Assembly (NCBI GenBank): GCA_035524275.1
Contig: DATKPC010000095.1
Coordinates: 48,953 to 112,952, forward strand
Source of the DNA: DATKPC01 sp035524275
Lineage (GTDB): Bacteria; Pseudomonadota; Gammaproteobacteria; Burkholderiales; Burkholderiaceae_F
Length of the DNA: 64,000 nucleotides
Direction of reading: 5' to 3'
Made by a program: the position numbers and the translations under genes. The notes below the pieces were generated by a model. It made no database searches, was not told where the DNA came from, and worked only from the letters and a program-made list of their open reading frames with translations. Shown here piece by piece: positions 1-8,470 of the stretch. Position 1 is the stretch's first letter. Every line of letters begins with the position of its first letter.

Positions 1-954
1 CGGCGCGAGATCACCGTAGATGTCGTCGTCGACGATCGTGCAATCGTGGCGCTCCGCGATCTGCAGCAGGCGATGCGCTACCGCCGGTGAAACCAGCGTT
101 CCGGTCGGGTTGTGAAGCACCGAGCTCAGCACGAACAGCTTCGGCTGGTGGCGTTCGAGCAGCGTCGCGAGCACGTCGAGGTCCGGCCCCTCCGGCGTCC
201 TCGGCACGCCCAGGACGTTGAGGCCGAAAGCCGCGAACCGCCCGAACAGGACGAACCATGCCGGATCCTCGACCAGCACGGTGTCGCCCGGGCCCGCGAG
301 GAGCCGGGCGACGAGGTCGAGCGCATGCGTGGCGCCGGACGTGACGACGATCTGGTCGGGCGCCGCAGCGACGTCGATCTGCGCCAGGCGGCGTGCGATC
401 TGCTCGCGCAGCGGCAGGAAGCCGGCGGCCACGCCGTAGCCCAGCACGCCCGAGGCCGTGCCGCGGCCGACCGTCCGTATCGCCGCGCCCAGCTGGGCCG
501 ACTCGAGCCATGCCGACGGCAGCAGGCCGGCGCCCGGATGCCCTTCGGCGGGTGCCTGGGCGAACAGGCTGCGCATCAGCCACGCGACATCCAGCGACGC
601 CGCCTCGCGCGGCGGCACCGCCGCCGCGCCGCCGGGCACGGTGCTGGCGCGCGACGACCAGCGCTCCGGCCTGCCGCGAATGAAGAATCCGGCGCCGCGG
701 CGCGACTCGACGTGACCGGTCGCCACCAGGCGGTCGTAGGCCTCGACCACCGTCGAACGGCTCACCCCCTCGCGCTGCGCGAACTCGCGAATCGACGCGA
801 GCCTTGTGCCCGGCTGCAGCGCGTGCTCCTCGATGCGTCGCGCCAGGCGAGCCGCGATTTGCTCGGGCAGCCTGCGGCCGCCGCCCCGGACGAGGGCGTC
901 GCCTGCCCCCCAGTGCGCGTCGAGCGCCGTCGTACCGTCGTCGGGAACTGTCAT
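1..954 (-). CDS. MocR-family GntR/aminotransferase-like transcriptional regulator, C-terminus cut by window edge
   Basis: This reads leftward from an ATG at 954 and stays open to base 1, giving 318 codons without a stop, so the C-terminus lies outside the window. Residues about 25-95 form a GntR winged helix (LASIREFA, then VSRSTVVEAYDRL), and from about residue 115 the protein becomes a fold-type I aminotransferase domain. The last visible motif, IVDDDIYGD near residue 310, holds the Asp that contacts the PLP pyridine nitrogen. The PLP lysine would come just after and is not seen. MocR proteins use PLP or an amino compound as ligand and usually control a divergent neighbour. Here that neighbour is a LysE exporter, and the shared intergenic region has an 11-bp-phased direct repeat. 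The family is clear; the ligand is unknown. Confidence 0.93.
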   Translation of the reverse strand, partial: MTVPDDGTTALDAHWGAGDALVRGGGRRLPEQIAARLARRIEEHALQPGTRLASIREFAQREGVSRSTVVEAYDRLVATGHVESRRGAGFFIRGRPERWSSRASTVPGGAAAVPPREAASLDVAWLMRSLFAQAPAEGHPGAGLLPSAWLESAQLGAAIRTVGRGTASGVLGYGVAAGFLPLREQIARRLAQIDVAAAPDQIVVTSGATHALDLVARLLAGPGDTVLVEDPAWFVLFGRFAAFGLNVLGVPRTPEGPDLDVLATLLERHQPKLFVLSSVLHNPTGTLVSPAVAHRLLQIAERHDCTIVDDDIYGDLAP

Positions 955-996
955 GCCGGAATGTCCAGGCCAGTCGGCCAAACCGTGTGAAGAAGT

Positions 997-1015
997 GTAC
1001 TGCTTCCGTACTGCT
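997..1015. promoter_or_regulatory. Direct repeat, candidate MocR operator
   Basis: GTACTGCT occurs at 997-1004 and again at 1008-1015, 11 bp apart, so both copies lie on the same face of the helix. A partial inverted copy (AGAGTAC) follows at 1025-1031. Phased direct repeats are typical of MocR regulator sites. The repeats lie 43 bp upstream of the regulator start and about 110 bp before the exporter. No good -35/-10 pair could be fixed. The role is inferred from the arrangement. Confidence 0.5.
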
Positions 1016-1125
1016 CGACACGGTAGAGTACGCGCACCTGAACCGCCCATGACGCCGCCTGCGGCGCACCTTTCCCCGCGCGACGCACACCCGCGCGACG
1101 CACCTTTGCCCGAACTGTCCCCGTG

Positions 1126-1737
1126 ATGGCCCACGACGAATTCCTCGCGCTGCTGATCTTTGCCGGGATCGGCTCGGTGACCCCGGGCCCGAACAATGCG
1201 GTCGCCACGGTCACCGCGGCGACCTTCGGGCTGCGGGCGGCGTTGCCGCACGTCGTCGGCGTTCCGCTCGGTTTCTCGACGATGCTCTTCGCCGCGGCCG
1301 CCGGCGCGGCTTCGCTCGTCGCCGACGTGCCGGCGCTCGCCACGGCACTGCACTGGAGCGGCATCGCCTACATGGCCTGGCTGGCGTTCGCGCTGGCCCG
1401 CGATCGCGGCGGCGGCTCCGACACCGCCGGCCCGTTCGCGCTGCCGCTGGGCGTCGTGCAGTCCGCCGCGTTCCAGTTCCTCAACCCGAAGGCGTGGATG
1501 CTGGCGCTGGCCATTGCCGGCACCTGGATCGTCGGTGCCGATACGTGGCGGCGGGCCGCCACGGCCGGGCTCGTCTTCACGCTCACCGCGGTGCTGAGCC
1601 TGCTCGCCTGGGCCGGCGCCGGGGCTGCACTTCGGCGCTGGCTCGCGTCGCCACGCCGCCTGCGCGCGTTCAACCTCGCGATGGCGCTCGCGTTGGCGCT
1701 GACCGCCGGATGGCTGGCGTGGCGCGGCGAGCGATGA
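1126..1737 (+). CDS. LysE/RhtB-family amino acid exporter
   Basis: A 203-residue inner-membrane protein with about six hydrophobic segments and the family signature TPGPNN near residue 24. LysE/RhtB proteins export amino acids or related small amines by proton antiport. The GTG at 1123 directly before the ATG could also serve as start; neither has a clear ribosome binding site. The gene is divergent from the MocR regulator and overlaps the next gene by ATGA, so LysE, EamA and PhzF are probably one transcript. The substrate cannot be told from sequence. The regulator type makes an amino acid or amine a reasonable guess. Confidence 0.9.
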   Translation: MAHDEFLALLIFAGIGSVTPGPNNAVATVTAATFGLRAALPHVVGVPLGFSTMLFAAAAGAASLVADVPALATALHWSGIAYMAWLAFALARDRGGGSDTAGPFALPLGVVQSAAFQFLNPKAWMLALAIAGTWIVGADTWRRAATAGLVFTLTAVLSLLAWAGAGAALRRWLASPRRLRAFNLAMALALALTAGWLAWRGER

Positions 1738-2705
1738 GCACGGCGGCCGCCGGCGGCGGCGATGGCGGCCCGCGGACGGCGGCCGCCGGCGGGCTCCTCT
1801 GGGGCCTGGTCGGCGTGCTCGCGTTCAGCCTGACGCTGCCGATGACGCGGGTCGCCGTTGCCCGCATCGATCCGTCGGTCGTCGCGTTCGGCCGCATGGC
1901 GATCGCCGGACTCGTCGCGATCGCCTGGCTCGCGGTGACGTGGACGCGGCGGCCCGGCGGCGCCGAACTGCGCCTTGCCGCCGCCTCCGCGCTCGGCGTC
2001 GTCATCGGTTTCCCGCTGCTCTCGACGCTGGCGCTGCGCTCGACATCGGCAAGCCACGCGGCGATCGTCTCCGGCCTGCTGCCGTTCGCCACGGCGGTCT
2101 TCGGTGTCGTGCTGCACCGCGAACGGCTCGCGCCGCGCTTCTGGGCCGCGGCCGTCGCCGGATCGGCGCTCGTCGTCGGCTACGCGTGGACGCGCGGCGG
2201 CGGACGGCTGTCGGTCGGCGACCTGTGGATGCTCGGCGCCGTCGTCGCCGGCGCGTTCGGCTACGCGACCGGTGCCCGCCTCGCGATGCGGATCGGCGGC
2301 ATGCGCGCCATCCTGTGGTCGCTCGCCACGGCGACGCCGTTCACGCTGCCGATCGCGGCGGCGTCCGCGCTGAATGCGCCGCCGCACGCCGACGCCGCGA
2401 CCTGGGCAGCCTTCGGCTACGTGACGCTGGTTTCGCAGCTGCTCGGCTTTTTCGCGTGGTACAACGGGTTGGCGAAAGGCGGCATCGCGCGCGTCGGCCA
2501 GGTGCAGCTGCTGCAGGTTTTCTTCACGATCGGCTTCGCGGCGCTCGCGTTCGGCGAGGACGTCGCGCCCTCGACCTGGTGGTTCGCGGCAGCGGTGGTC
2601 GCGACGATCGCGTGGGGCCGGTCGTCGCGGGCGGCGGCGACATCGGCACCGCGTTGGGGAGAGCACGCATGCACGGCAACGGCGGCCCGCGGTATCGATT
2701 CCTGA
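1734..2705 (+). CDS. EamA/DMT-family transporter
   Basis: A 323-residue protein with about ten predicted membrane segments arranged as two EamA repeats, the usual length and layout of drug/metabolite transporters (RhaT/YdcZ type). It starts inside the stop of the LysE gene (ATGA), which suggests coupled translation. Its last 37 bases are shared with the start of the PhzF gene. Two different exporter families in one operon, under a divergent MocR regulator, suggest a module for efflux of amino compounds. The substrate is not known. Confidence 0.9.
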   Translation: MSTAAAGGGDGGPRTAAAGGLLWGLVGVLAFSLTLPMTRVAVARIDPSVVAFGRMAIAGLVAIAWLAVTWTRRPGGAELRLAAASALGVVIGFPLLSTLALRSTSASHAAIVSGLLPFATAVFGVVLHRERLAPRFWAAAVAGSALVVGYAWTRGGGRLSVGDLWMLGAVVAGAFGYATGARLAMRIGGMRAILWSLATATPFTLPIAAASALNAPPHADAATWAAFGYVTLVSQLLGFFAWYNGLAKGGIARVGQVQLLQVFFTIGFAALAFGEDVAPSTWWFAAAVVATIAWGRSSRAAATSAPRWGEHACTATAARGIDS

Positions 2706-3562
2706 CCTGCGACGTCTTCACCGACCGGCGCTTCGGCGGCAACCCGCTGGCGGTCGTGACCGACGCGGTCGGGCTGGACGACGCCCGGATGCAGGCGATC
2801 GCGCGCGAATTCAATCTCTCGGAAACGACGTTCGTGCTGCCGCCGTCGGACCCGCGACATGCGGCACGCGTTCGCATCTTCACGCCGGGGGGCGAGTTGC
2901 CCTTCGCCGGCCATCCGACGGTCGGCACGGCCTACGTCCTGGCGCGGATCGGCGCGATCCCGCCGGCCGCGACGCAGGTCCGCTTCGAGGAGGGCGTCGG
3001 CCCCGTCCCGGTGTCGATCGAGCGCGACCGCGGCGTGCCGACGCGCTGCACCCTCACGGCGGCGCGCCGCCCGGGGTGCGGCCCGCCGGCGCCCGATGCG
3101 GCGACGCTGGCGCGCGTGTTGTCGCTGGATCCGCGCGACATCGCCCCGCACGCGGAATGCTGGTCGTGCGGCGTGCCCTTCCTCGTCGTGCCCCTGGCGT
3201 CGGTCGCCGCGCTGGAGCGCTGCCGCATCGATCCGGCGGCCTACGCCGGCATCCGGCACCACGCCGCGGGCCACGTGTACCCGGTCGCCCGCGTCGACGC
3301 GGCCACCTGGCGGGTGCGGATGTTTGCCCCGACGCTCGGCGTCGCCGAGGATCCGGCAACGGGAGGCGCCGCCGCGGCGTTTGCCGGATGGCTGGCGCGC
3401 CACGAGCCGACGCCGGGCACGTCCTATCGCCTGCTGCAGGGCGTCGAGATCGAGCGTCCCAGCCGCATCGACCTGCAGTTCGACGTCGAGGGCGCCGAGG
3501 CCTGCAACGTGCGCGTCGGCGGCTCCTGCGTCATGGTGAGCGAGGGTTCGATCGAGGCCTGA
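2669..3562 (+). CDS. PhzF-family isomerase/epimerase
   Basis: A 297-residue protein of the PhzF fold (two diaminopimelate-epimerase-like halves). The conserved catalytic Glu is in NLSETTFV (Glu52), GNPLAVV is near residue 25, and DPATGGAAAA is in the C-terminal half. PhzF enzymes isomerise or epimerise small acids; the exact substrate of most homologues is unknown. The chosen ATG has GGGGAGAG 5 bases upstream, and a 37-base overlap with the EamA gene supports an operon. PhzF homologues linked to EamA or LysE exporters are common. The 3' end overlaps the convergent glycosyltransferase by 32 bases. Confidence 0.92.
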   Translation: MHGNGGPRYRFLTCDVFTDRRFGGNPLAVVTDAVGLDDARMQAIAREFNLSETTFVLPPSDPRHAARVRIFTPGGELPFAGHPTVGTAYVLARIGAIPPAATQVRFEEGVGPVPVSIERDRGVPTRCTLTAARRPGCGPPAPDAATLARVLSLDPRDIAPHAECWSCGVPFLVVPLASVAALERCRIDPAAYAGIRHHAAGHVYPVARVDAATWRVRMFAPTLGVAEDPATGGAAAAFAGWLARHEPTPGTSYRLLQGVEIERPSRIDLQFDVEGAEACNVRVGGSCVMVSEGSIEA

Positions 3563-4889
3563 GGAGCGGCGGGCGCGCGGCGGACCGCAGCGGGAGCCGC
3601 CGCGCGTCGGCGGCCGCACGTCCGGCAGCATTTTCGGTGGACGTAGCGGCGCCGGTGTCGACGGCGCTGTCGACGATCCCGAGGTAGCAGGCCTCGAGCG
3701 CCAGCGCGATCCGCCGCCAGTCGCGCTGCAGCGCCGCGGCGCGTGCCGCGGTGCCGAGGCGGCGACGGCGCGCCGGATCGCGGACCAGTGACGCGACGGC
3801 CTCGGCGAATTCGGCGGGCGCCGGCGAATCCACGACCAGCCCGCTCGCCCCGTCGTCGATCACGGCGGCGGCCGCCGACCCGGCGCCGCAGGCGATCGCG
3901 AGCCCGCTCGCCATCGCCTGCAGCAGCGGTGCCTCGGCATTCGTCGTACCCGGCTGGAGCCAGATTTCCGCGGAGGCGCGCGCGATCGCGCGGTCCGTCG
4001 TGACGTCGGCGACCACGATTTTCGGCCACCGCGCCAGCAGCGCGTCGGCGCACGGACCGCGCCCGAGCAACACCACGCGCCCTTGCGGCGCCTGGCTCGC
4101 CATCGCGGCGCACGTCGCCGACACGCGATCGAAGGGCGTCGCCGGCTCGACGTCCGCGCTGCACAGGATCGCCGGAGCCCGTTCGCCAACGCCCCAGCGC
4201 GCCCGCACGCCCGCCTCGCGCCGCGCCGGCGCGAATCGCGACGTGTCGACGCCGGCGGCGACGAAGCGCACGTCGCGAAAGCCGCAGCGAACCAGTTCCT
4301 CGCACATCGCTTCCGTCGGCACGATCGTGAGCCGCGTGCGCTGGTGGAACTTGCGCAGCAACCTCGCGACCGGCTTTGCCAGCCCGTGGATCCCGGACCG
4401 CCGCGCAGGCCGGTTCGTCTCCGACACGTCGCCGGCGCGGGTGCCGCCGACCGGTTGGGCGCGGAAGTCGGCGCACACCGGTAGCCGCAACTTCCGGGCC
4501 GCATGCAGCGCGGACCAGCCGAGCGTGCCGGCCGTCGCGATGTGGACCAGGTCGGGTCGCCGGACCGTCCACAGCCGCAGGAGCGCCCGTCCCGGCCCCA
4601 GGCCCGCTCTCCAGCCCGCCGTCAGGCCGGATTGCCGCGCGATCGGCAGGCCCTCGAGCGCCGCGCCGACCGCGCGCGCGGCGGGCGGGTCGCGCCGCGG
4701 CCGCACGAGTTGGATGTCGTGGTTCAGTTCCCGCAGCGCGGCCACGCGCTCCGCGACGGCCCACGCCACGTCGTTGGCGTCCGGCGCGAAGGTCTCGGTG
4801 ACGATCGCGATGCGCAACGAGCGCCGTGGCGCGGAGAGTTGCTCGACGCTGATCGGCGAGAAATCCATCTGCATGCCCATACGCTGCAC
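3531..4889 (-). CDS. GT4-type glycosyltransferase
   Basis: A 452-residue GT-B glycosyltransferase. Residues 24-35 (LRIAIVTETFAP) start the N-terminal Rossmann half, with the DxxA loop (APDANDVAWAVAER) close behind. The C-terminal half carries the nucleotide-sugar region EAPLLQAMASGL at 319-330. In most GT4 members the second acidic residue of the E-x7-E motif precedes AMASG; here it is Gln324. The family (MgtA/PimB-like) transfers hexoses to lipids or polysaccharides; donor and acceptor cannot be read here. The last 45 residues are basic and low-complexity and overlap the PhzF gene. The start is uncertain, because Met4, Met6 and Met8 are also possible. Confidence 0.82.
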   Translation of the reverse strand: MQRMGMQMDFSPISVEQLSAPRRSLRIAIVTETFAPDANDVAWAVAERVAALRELNHDIQLVRPRRDPPAARAVGAALEGLPIARQSGLTAGWRAGLGPGRALLRLWTVRRPDLVHIATAGTLGWSALHAARKLRLPVCADFRAQPVGGTRAGDVSETNRPARRSGIHGLAKPVARLLRKFHQRTRLTIVPTEAMCEELVRCGFRDVRFVAAGVDTSRFAPARREAGVRARWGVGERAPAILCSADVEPATPFDRVSATCAAMASQAPQGRVVLLGRGPCADALLARWPKIVVADVTTDRAIARASAEIWLQPGTTNAEAPLLQAMASGLAIACGAGSAAAAVIDDGASGLVVDSPAPAEFAEAVASLVRDPARRRRLGTAARAAALQRDWRRIALALEACYLGIVDSAVDTGAATSTENAAGRAAADARRLPLRSAARPPLLRPRSNPRSP

Positions 4890-5034
4890 GCGCCCGGCAA
4901 CCGGGTCATGACACTGCCCGTCGCCGCGACGCGCTCGCGCGTCGTCAAACGGTCATCGAAACTTCACGAAATTTCAGGACCGCCGTCATAGGATCCGCCG
5001 CGGCACTTCCGCCTCGCCGACCCAAGGAATCGAA

Positions 5035-5646
5035 TTGAACGCCTTCCTTCACGCCCTCGAGATCCAGCGCTGGGACGACCACCGCTACTACCACCACAGT
5101 CGCGTCAACCAGGCGCTGCATTTCTTCAGCGCCTTGAGCTTCCTGGTCGCCTACGCGATGCTGTTCAAGGACCCGGTGATCGCGGCGCTGATCGGTTGGC
5201 TCGTCGCGATGAGCAGTCGCCAGGTCGGGCATTTCTTCTTCGAGCCGAAAGGCTACGACGCCGTCAACCAGGCGACGCATGAATACAAGGAGCACGTGAA
5301 GCTGGGGTACAACCTGAGGCGAAAGGCGGTGCTGATCGCGCTGTGGGCGGCTGCCCCGCTGGTCCTCCTCGTCGATCCGACGCTGTTCGGGATCTTCCCG
5401 GCACCGCTCGCGGGCCACGACGGCCTCGTGCACCGCGTCGGGCTGATCTGGCTCGCGCTCGGCGTCGGCGGGCTGCTCTTCAGGACGATCCAACTCGTCG
5501 TCATCAAGGACGCCATGACCGGCCTCGTCTGGATGACGAAGATCCTCACCGATCCGTACCACGACATCAAGCTCTACCACAGGGCGCCGCTGCAACTGCT
5601 GCGCGGCCAACGGTTCGAGCCCGGGCGCGAAGGACACCGGGCCTGA
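5035..5646 (+). CDS. Mpo1-like (DUF962) membrane protein
   Basis: A 203-residue protein starting at TTG, with AAGGA 6 bases upstream. It has about four hydrophobic segments and His-rich loops: HRYYHHSRVNQALHFF near residue 18, then RQVGHFFFEPKGYD near residue 62. This pattern fits the DUF962/Mpo1 family. Yeast Mpo1 is an Fe(II) dioxygenase for alpha-oxidation of 2-hydroxy fatty acids in phytosphingosine breakdown. Most bacterial members are uncharacterised, and the match here rests on motif pattern only. It is convergent with the class III aminotransferase and close to a PSD-like decarboxylase, so a lipid role is plausible but not shown. Confidence 0.6.
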   Translation: MNAFLHALEIQRWDDHRYYHHSRVNQALHFFSALSFLVAYAMLFKDPVIAALIGWLVAMSSRQVGHFFFEPKGYDAVNQATHEYKEHVKLGYNLRRKAVLIALWAAAPLVLLVDPTLFGIFPAPLAGHDGLVHRVGLIWLALGVGGLLFRTIQLVVIKDAMTGLVWMTKILTDPYHDIKLYHRAPLQLLRGQRFEPGREGHRA

Positions 5647-5667
5647 GCGCCGCATTGCACACGGCGC
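5647..5667. terminator. Short hairpin between convergent genes
   Basis: GCGCCG at 5647-5652 pairs with CGGCGC at 5662-5667 around a 9-base loop, directly after the stop of the Mpo1-like gene and before the end of the aminotransferase gene. There is no T tract. It may act as a weak bidirectional terminator. Confidence 0.35.
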
Positions 5668-5684
5668 GCGGGTCGGGCGTCGTC

Positions 5685-7439
5685 TCAGGTTTCGATAGGC
5701 GCGGCCGCCGGTGCCGCGGGCTGCGGGCGCGCGTCCGCGGGCTCCGCGGACGCCCGGCCGCGACCGACGCGAAGCCGCTGCGCGAGCAGTTCGCGCAGGA
5801 TCCGGCGCCGGATCGCGCGATTCGTCAGCGTCGCCTCGCCCCACCACCAGCCATCGGCGGACATCATCGCGGCCGCGGCGACGAAGCGCTGCGCGACCGC
5901 ATCGAAGTCGGCGTCGGTGTAGTTGAGGCTGAAGACGATGCGCCCGCTGCCGACCCAGCTCAGGGCCAAGCCTTCGGCTCGCAGGTAATACTGCAGCATC
6001 CAGTTGTAGCGGCTCGGCTTGTCGAAGCAGACGGTCCAGATCGACGACAGGTTCGCGACGTGCAGCGGGAGGAAGGCCTCGCGCAAGCGGCGGTTGAGGC
6101 GCGCCGCGCGTTCGTTCCAGCGGGCGTCGAGGCCGTCGTACAAGGCACGCGTCTGCGGCCGCTCCAGGCGATCGAGGAAAGCCTGCATCGCGCCCATCAC
6201 GTAGGGATGCGCGTTGAATGTCCCGCGTGCAAAGCAGATGTCGGCGGGTCGGTCGTCGCGGAACCGCTGCATCAGGCCGGCGCGACCGCAGACGACACCG
6301 ATCGGAAGGCCTCCGGCCAACGTCTTGCCGTAGGTGACCAGATCGGCCTGGACGCCGAAATACTCCTGCGCCCCGCCGGGCGCCAGGCGAAAGCCGACGA
6401 AGACCTCGTCGAAGACCAGGACGATGCCGCGCCGGGTGCAGATCTCGCGCAGCCGCGCCAGCCAGGCCGTGTACGCCGCGCGATCGAAGCCGGCGTCGCG
6501 GCTGCTGTCGACGAGCGAAGAGTCGCCCGGGGCCGGCCGGTTCGGATGCAGCGCCTGCAACGGGTTGACCAGCACGCAGGCGATGTCGGTTCGCGTCCGC
6601 AGGACATGCAGCGTCGCGTCGTCCATCTCCTTCAGCGTGTAGGTTTCGTGGGCCGGCGCCGGATTGCCGACGCCCGGCTGCACGTCCCCCCACCAGCCGT
6701 GGTAGGCGCCGCAGAAGCGCACGAGGTGCGTCCGCCGCGTGTGGTAGCGCGCCAGTCGCACCGCCTGCATCACGGCTTCCGTGCCGGACATGTGGAACGA
6801 GACCTGGTCGAGCCCCGAGAGGCGGCGAAGGCGCTCGACGTTGCGTGCGACGACCGGGTGGTAGGACCCCAGCACCGGTCCGAGCGGATCGGCGAGGGCC
6901 GATCCGTCACGGATGCAGTCGCGATAGAAGTCGTAGCCGAAGACGTTGACGCCGTAGGAGCCGGTCAGGTCGTAGTAGCGGTTGCCGTCGAGGTCGGTCA
7001 GCATCACGCCGCCGGCGGACTGCAGGAACGCACCGATCGGCAGGCTGCGGGCCACGATGCGGCTGAACTGCATCGGAACCCGATAGGCCGACGTGAACTG
7101 CAGGTCGGGCAGCGACGGCTTGGCCTGCGCCGTCAGCGCGACGGATCGCGGCGCCATGGCGCGCAGCCGATCGCCGAGACGCGTGAAGCCCGCGCGGCGG
7201 CGCGCGATGACGTCGCCCGGCGCGTCGTCGGACGCGAAGAAGGTCGCGTCGTCGTAGTGGCACGCCGGAAGCAGCGCGGCGATGCGGCGCGACATCCTCG
7301 CATGGCCGGCGAGCGAGGGATGCTTGGCGCGCGACAGGTCGAGGCGCCGTTTCAGGCGCGGCAGCGATGCGGCCGCGGCGAGGCTCGTCGCGGCGAGGGC
7401 GGTGAGGGGCAGCGAAGCATGGGCGAGGAAATCCTGCAT
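5685..7439 (-). CDS. Class III (GSA-aminomutase-like) PLP aminotransferase with N-terminal extension
   Basis: A 584-residue enzyme. Residues about 115-540 match the class III aminotransferase core: SGTEAVMQAVRLAR at 218-231, CGAYHGWWGDVQPG at 243-256, DEVFVGFR at 344-351 and the PLP lysine Lys372 in TYGKTLAGGLP. GSA aminomutases are about 430 residues, so this one has roughly 110 extra residues at the N-terminus. They begin with a hydrophobic stretch (residues 9-26) and then a basic helix, perhaps a membrane anchor. A run near residue 315 is also longer than in hemL. The gene is divergent from the PSD-like decarboxylase (71 bp between starts). It is unlikely to be the haem-pathway HemL. The substrate is unknown. 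Confidence 0.85.
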   Translation of the reverse strand: MQDFLAHASLPLTALAATSLAAAASLPRLKRRLDLSRAKHPSLAGHARMSRRIAALLPACHYDDATFFASDDAPGDVIARRRAGFTRLGDRLRAMAPRSVALTAQAKPSLPDLQFTSAYRVPMQFSRIVARSLPIGAFLQSAGGVMLTDLDGNRYYDLTGSYGVNVFGYDFYRDCIRDGSALADPLGPVLGSYHPVVARNVERLRRLSGLDQVSFHMSGTEAVMQAVRLARYHTRRTHLVRFCGAYHGWWGDVQPGVGNPAPAHETYTLKEMDDATLHVLRTRTDIACVLVNPLQALHPNRPAPGDSSLVDSSRDAGFDRAAYTAWLARLREICTRRGIVLVFDEVFVGFRLAPGGAQEYFGVQADLVTYGKTLAGGLPIGVVCGRAGLMQRFRDDRPADICFARGTFNAHPYVMGAMQAFLDRLERPQTRALYDGLDARWNERAARLNRRLREAFLPLHVANLSSIWTVCFDKPSRYNWMLQYYLRAEGLALSWVGSGRIVFSLNYTDADFDAVAQRFVAAAAMMSADGWWWGEATLTNRAIRRRILRELLAQRLRVGRGRASAEPADARPQPAAPAAAPIET

Positions 7440-7510
7440 CGTGGTCGGGCGACGTCATCCGGCGCGTGGGTGGTCGATGCGCGCTTGTACCGCGTCGAAT
7501 TGACAGCCGC

Positions 7511-8443
7511 ATGAACGCGCGCGCCTGGGTCGGGCGGATCGTCGCGAACGAGACGCTCAACTACACGCTGACGAACCGGCTTCCGCGGCGCCAGCTCAAC
7601 CGTTTCATGGCGTGGTTCAGCCGCATCCGCAACCCGGTCGTGCGCCGGCTGTCGATCGCGACGTGGCGCTACTTCGCCGACGTCGACCTGTCGGACGCGA
7701 TGGCCTCGAGCTTCACGAGCCTTCACGACTGCTTCACGCGGCAGTTGCGCCCGGGGGCCCGGCCGTTCATCGCGGATGCGGCAACGCTGGCGAGCCCGTG
7801 CGATGCGATCGTCGGGGCCACCGGAACGATCGTCGGCGACGACGCGGTCCAGGCGAAGGGACGGCGGTATCCGCTGAGCGAGCTCCTGGAGGACCCGGCG
7901 CTGGCGAGCCATTACGTCGGCGGAACCTATGCGACGCTGCGAATCACGGCCGGGATGTATCACCGCTTCCACGCGCCGTACGACTGCCGCGTCACGTCGG
8001 TCACGCATATCGCGGGGGACACCTTCAACGTCAACCCGCCGGCGTTGCGACGCGTCGATCGCCTGTACTGCCGCAACGAGCGGGCCGTCATCCGCTGTCG
8101 GCTCGTCGGTGGCAGCCCGGGCGGCCCGGATGTCGACGGGCAGCTCGTGACGCTCGTGCCGGTCGCCGCGATCCTCGTCGGCGGGATCCGCCTTCACTGC
8201 GCCGACCTGCTGTTGCACGGCCGCTACCGCGGCCCGCGGCAGGTCGCCTGCGACGCGCGGCTGCGCAAGGGCGACGAGATGGGCTGGTTCGAGCACGGCT
8301 CGACGATCATCGTGCTGGTGCCGGCCGGCTGGTCGCTCGCCGATGGGCTTGCGGAAGGCGCGCCGGTGCGAACGGGCGAGGCGCTGATGTGGTGCGGCCG
8401 GCGGGGCGACTCGCGGGCGGCCGGTTGTACGGCGCCGCCCTAG
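7511..8443 (+). CDS. Phosphatidylserine decarboxylase-like pyruvoyl enzyme
   Basis: A 310-residue PSD-family proenzyme. The self-cleavage site GST is at 263-265 (EHGSTIIV), where Ser264 becomes the pyruvoyl group. The catalytic Asp is in SPCD (Asp98; usually SPAD), and the His residues are in YHRFHAP (150-156). Length and order match the type I bacterial enzyme that makes phosphatidylethanolamine, although the usual hydrophobic N-terminal segment is weak. It could be the housekeeping Psd. It could also be a paralogue for another carboxylated amine, since the neighbours are a divergent aminotransferase and an Mpo1-like protein rather than pssA. Whether another psd exists in the genome would decide this. 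Confidence 0.85.
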   Translation: MNARAWVGRIVANETLNYTLTNRLPRRQLNRFMAWFSRIRNPVVRRLSIATWRYFADVDLSDAMASSFTSLHDCFTRQLRPGARPFIADAATLASPCDAIVGATGTIVGDDAVQAKGRRYPLSELLEDPALASHYVGGTYATLRITAGMYHRFHAPYDCRVTSVTHIAGDTFNVNPPALRRVDRLYCRNERAVIRCRLVGGSPGGPDVDGQLVTLVPVAAILVGGIRLHCADLLLHGRYRGPRQVACDARLRKGDEMGWFEHGSTIIVLVPAGWSLADGLAEGAPVRTGEALMWCGRRGDSRAAGCTAPP

Positions 8444-8470
8444 GGTGCGCCACCGCCAGCGGCTCACGCG

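Noticed and set aside
5685..7439. Calling the class III aminotransferase hemL
   Set aside because: It is about 150 residues longer than GSA aminomutase, has a hydrophobic N-terminal extension and is not near haem genes.
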